From the NCBI GenBank assembly GCA_947652605.1, contig OX393578.1, positions 40,925,470 to 40,989,469 on the forward strand: a stretch of DNA of 64,000 nt, given 5' to 3'. How positions within the stretch are numbered: position 1 is the stretch's first letter; every line of letters starts with the position of its first letter. A program made the position numbers and the translations under genes. Under the pieces are notes generated by a model that did not search any database, was not told the origin of the DNA, and saw only the letters and a program-made list of their open reading frames with translations. The DNA comes from Elmis aenea (lineage: Eukaryota > Arthropoda > Insecta > Coleoptera > Elmidae). Shown here piece after piece: positions 63,901-64,000 of the stretch.

Positions 63901-64000
63901 GGAAAAGACATGTGGTTTGCTGTACGTTGTTAATTCAAAAGATTTTCACCCCATTAACATGATTAATTTTTAGTGGCATCGTATGTTTATGGTCACCACG
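48957..64000 (+). CDS. FRRS1: ferric-chelate reductase 1-like protein (Reeler-DOMON-cytochrome b561), 3' end off window
   Basis: Coding exons: 48960-49354, 53226-53694, 53754-53910, 58420-58496 continued at 63772-63921 (split by a transposon), and 63974 onward. GT-AG junctions fit in phase 2, 0, 1 and 0. The start is Met at 48960, three bases after a TATTGCAG acceptor, and is followed by a signal peptide (about 1-16). The Reeler domain spans about 17-150, a Pro/Thr linker follows, DOMON spans about 215-335, and cytochrome b561 begins near 372 with histidines in RLHGAFM (about 377) and WHRMF (about 418). The family (vertebrate FRRS1/SDR2, Drosophila CG8399) comprises membrane haem proteins proposed to reduce ferric iron with electrons from the opposite face. 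Domain order is textbook; the remaining b561 helices lie beyond 64000. The transposon may disable this allele or be spliced out. Confidence 0.92.
48960..49354 (+). CDS. FRRS1: FRRS1-like coding exon 1: signal peptide and Reeler
   Basis: The exon begins MILAVFLLFLGTIYA, a hydrophobic signal, followed by a Reeler start (GAPTKACQSMLPNHGG) and the SGTHTIDC region. It ends phase 2 at donor TTCAA|GTAAGT. The upstream in-frame Met at 48912 lies before the acceptor and is not needed. Confidence 0.93.
51133..52165 (-). mobile_element. 5'-truncated non-LTR retrotransposon
   Basis: On the minus strand the reverse transcriptase region starts near 52143 with an FAD-type box (LFADYLKIWHPI; the usual second Asp is Tyr here), continues with KDLGVTFDRKFNFAKHV and MEYASVVWNPKYE, and ends at 51263. 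This is the C-terminal palm/thumb region of a jockey/CR1-like LINE. Only one stop (near 51900) separates the two open segments. The 3' end at about 51135 has AAAT-type repeats, typical of LINE tails. It sits in the right arm of the fold-back. Confidence 0.82.
51263..51730 (-). pseudogene. LINE reverse transcriptase C-terminal fragment
   Basis: A 155-codon frame starts at MEYASVVWNPKYEIYKSQLE, the LEY(C/A)S-x-VW motif after the thumb of jockey/CR1-type reverse transcriptases, followed by VQKRFIRYL. The catalytic palm lies upstream in a different open segment (51946-52143), and the 5' part is missing. It is therefore a dead insertion, though fairly young judging by how few lesions it has. Confidence 0.8.
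53226..53694 (+). CDS. FRRS1: FRRS1-like coding exon 2: Reeler end, linker, DOMON start
   Basis: It begins at acceptor TTACAG|CGCAAC, giving NATVAQDYSTFWVGVES, the last strand of the Reeler. It then has a Pro/Thr linker, a Cys-rich stretch (GCYESKLCFGNINNC) and DOMON strands (FALAITVTGDQYVFEMKGD, AAWVGIGLS). It ends in phase 0 at CTGAT|GTAAGT. Confidence 0.93.
53754..53910 (+). CDS. FRRS1: FRRS1-like coding exon 3: DOMON
   Basis: Acceptor TTTTACAG|CATCAAG; reads HQAGIQLLNGSVIDGGLYCK, then a RYYILLGAGDSV strand. It ends in phase 1 at AGAG|GTAAGT. The preceding intron is 59 bp. Confidence 0.92.
54269..55496. mobile_element. hAT-type element (inner of a nested pair), perfect duplication
   Basis: The ends TAGTGATTGCAAGACCGG and CCGGTATTGCAATCACTA are inverted repeats, flanked by identical octamers GTTTAAAA at 54261-54268 and 55497-55504. 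The arms contain repeated ATACCGGTAT. Two same-direction ACCCTGTA ends inside (near 54757 and 55247) suggest further nested debris. Confidence 0.9.
54840..54930 (+). repeat. 12-bp tandem repeat (ATAGTATAGATA)
   Basis: At least five near-perfect copies of a 12-bp unit, which reads SIDN in one frame. The open frame at 54797-55012 is explained by this repeat and is not a gene. Confidence 0.9.
56158..56903. mobile_element. PIF/Harbinger-type element with MADF-like ORF
   Basis: Inverted ends AGCCGGATCCACATCAATAA are flanked by TAA on both sides (56155-56157 and 56904-56906). The minus strand encodes part of a MADF/Myb-SANT-like protein, the second gene usual in this superfamily. The 746-bp element lacks the DDE transposase gene. 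Confidence 0.88.
56435..56705 (-). pseudogene. MADF/SANT-like Harbinger accessory ORF, frameshifted
   Basis: The first segment starts MEWSNEDSLHLIQEYADHNL and reads to a PKHSKH stretch, then stops. The second, one frame over, continues YNKIEKADAWQKIAEACG, then VKEIKKKMSSLLGSF. Together these resemble a MADF or Myb/SANT-like DNA-binding domain: acidic start, W in AWQKIA, and L-K/R helices. The stop/frameshift between them makes it inactive. The long overlapping plus-strand frame 56187-56642 is a shadow. Confidence 0.65.
57424..57795 (-). CDS. unrecognised 123-codon open frame in intron
   Basis: The frame runs Met to stop on the minus strand inside FRRS1-like intron 4. Its composition is richer in GC than the flanks. 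It contains YGDLAYLKPELVYRPLVLAA and a MADFDDVIDVAIIDLSEELG segment. No signal peptide, membrane helix or known motif was recognised. The sequence AAGCGAGATCCCCATATTGA within it resembles ends of the nearby fold-back families, and the region just downstream (57305-57375) is repeated at 41865-41935. A transposon-derived frame is therefore the likelier reading; a small nested gene is the alternative. Confidence 0.3.
   Translation of the reverse strand: MHFSFDSTSILINAIKILSYGNQFEAQYGDLAYLKPELVYRPLVLAACRLSGKVCTYTGIVKSGKYLNNVSVQLKMADFDDVIDVAIIDLSEELGQIVGKKVTSYESQAELRKFCIQFNSKLY
57796..58419. other. intron sequence, nothing recognised
   Basis: AT-rich sequence up to the acceptor AAAATTTTAG at 58419. 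Confidence 0.4.
58420..58496 (+). CDS. FRRS1: FRRS1-like coding exon 4, left part (before transposon)
   Basis: After acceptor AATTTTAG it reads GNGIGIHTLGKRASAESRYL, then SDVSSI, the link between DOMON and cytochrome b561. It keeps phase with exon 3 (split Gly codon). The coding sequence runs into a transposon after ATC at 58494-58496 and would stop at TAA six codons later (58512-58514 region) if read on. Confidence 0.85.
58489..58496 (+). repeat. target-site duplication, left copy (CTTCAATC)
   Basis: Identical to 63764-63771 on the other side of the element; it lies within codons for S-S-I. Confidence 0.85.
58497..58976 (+). repeat. left terminal inverted repeat (480 bp)
   Basis: Reverse complement of 63284-63763 with only scattered differences. 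It includes AAGTGGACTAATAAAACTGG and GATCTATA-GGATCAGATCAG. GT at 58504-58505 could act as a splice donor (see findings). Confidence 0.92.
59176..59325 (-). repeat. single inverted unit of the minisatellite
   Basis: Read on the minus strand it has the same order of motifs as the array (CATCGGCATTCTGTTTACTT, CAGAGG, then a T-run and AATGGGGAA). It points opposite to the other units and sits at the left edge of the array. Confidence 0.8.
59320..59455 (+). repeat. internal duplicate of TIR inner end
   Basis: It resembles 58896-59028 (GGATCTATAAGGATTAGATT, AGCGACCATAA, GTGGTAGTTAATAATGCCGG), a second, more diverged copy of the sequence at and just inside the left TIR boundary. Confidence 0.7.
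59636..62735 (+). repeat. minisatellite, about 25 units of 118-135 bp
   Basis: Each unit has GAATAATGGGGAACGCTAAA, then ATAAGATGACGTGCAGCTGT, GCGCAACACCATTCCATC, GGCATTCTGTTTACTTTCAT and CAGAGGGTCAGGTTAGAGGT, ending in a T-run. Units at the left (to about 60300) are about 130 bp and contain GAAACAAGTTACGAATAAG; those to the right are about 120 bp with CAGCTG added. A seven-unit block of about 841 bp (about 60770-61610) is repeated at about 61611-62450. Identity is high, so the array is young or kept homogeneous. Confidence 0.95.
62736..63283. other. unique sequence inside the transposon
   Basis: About 550 bp of AT-rich sequence between the array and the right TIR. No frame or motif was recognised; the frame at 63190-63405 overlaps the TIR and looks like chance. 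Confidence 0.5.
63284..63763 (-). repeat. right terminal inverted repeat (480 bp)
   Basis: Mirror of 58497-58976. AG at 63750-63751 (TTAAAG|TAAACTTG) and at 63740-63741 (ACAAAG|TCC) are possible splice acceptors. Confidence 0.92.
63764..63771 (+). repeat. target-site duplication, right copy (CTTCAATC)
   Basis: Identical to 58489-58496; it is followed in frame by the rest of the coding exon. Confidence 0.85.
63772..63921 (+). CDS. FRRS1: FRRS1-like coding exon 4, right part: start of cytochrome b561
   Basis: It reads NERSKLLLRLHGAFMVAAWI, then a TASIGTLLARYY helix end and WVGKTVCGKDMWFA. LLRLHGAFM with its histidine is the first haem-ligand helix motif of FRRS1-type cytochrome b561. It ends in phase 0 at TTTGCT|GTACGT. 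The frame equals that of the left part once the transposon and one duplication copy are taken out. Confidence 0.92.
63922..63973 (+). other. FRRS1-like intron 5 (52 bp)
   Basis: GTACGT to ATTTTTAG, phase 0, typical short insect intron. Confidence 0.85.
63974..64000 (+). CDS. FRRS1: FRRS1-like coding exon 5, cut by window end
   Basis: It reads WHRMFMVTT, matching the W/F-HR motif that carries the next haem-ligand histidine. It continues past the window. Confidence 0.85.

Overview
The window looks like a nuclear chromosome segment from an insect, probably a beetle. It is very AT-rich, genes are split by short (52-55 bp) and very long introns, and transposon debris fills most of the rest. The order is an inference from gene content and repeat style; nothing in the sequence proves it.

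Two protein-coding genes can be supported, both on the + strand. (1) 18157-20751 is a complete three-exon bHLH transcription factor of the TAL1/SCL/LYL1 family (insect HLH3B), 249 codons. (2) 48957-64000 is the 5' part of a ferric-chelate-reductase-1-like membrane protein (FRRS1/SDR2 type): signal peptide, Reeler domain, DOMON domain, then the start of the cytochrome b561 domain, running off the right edge. Its first coding exon begins at a strong splice acceptor, so a non-coding first exon lies upstream; 21270 and 25221 are possible donors.

The most striking structure is at 58497-63763. A 5.27-kb transposon with 480-bp terminal inverted repeats and an 8-bp target duplication (CTTCAATC) sits inside the coding exon that joins the DOMON and b561 domains. 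Removing it with one duplication copy restores an uninterrupted reading frame. The TIRs also contain a GT and an AG placed so that splicing between them would keep the frame, so the element may behave as a newly gained intron (introner-like). Its core is a minisatellite of about 25 units of 118-135 bp, with a seven-unit higher-order duplication.

Region by region: 1-18.1 kb is intergenic repeat mosaic (fold-back elements, four small hAT-type elements, a pogo-like remnant, an RTE-like LINE remnant). 18.2-20.8 kb is HLH3B. 20.8-49 kb is non-coding, probably the long 5' intron of the second gene, with fold-backs at 23.6, 27.6, 36.9, 43.7 and 46.1-47.4 kb, a PIF/Harbinger MITE at 30.3 kb and a near-perfect hairpin element at 35.2 kb. 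49-64 kb carries the FRRS1-like exons, with a fold-back containing a LINE in intron 2 and nested hATs plus a Harbinger element in intron 4. Several fold-backs share TACAGGG-type ends with TA target sites, common internal modules and scraps of a DUF4817-like helix-turn-helix reading frame, which suggests one mariner-like source. The two host genes show no evident functional link.
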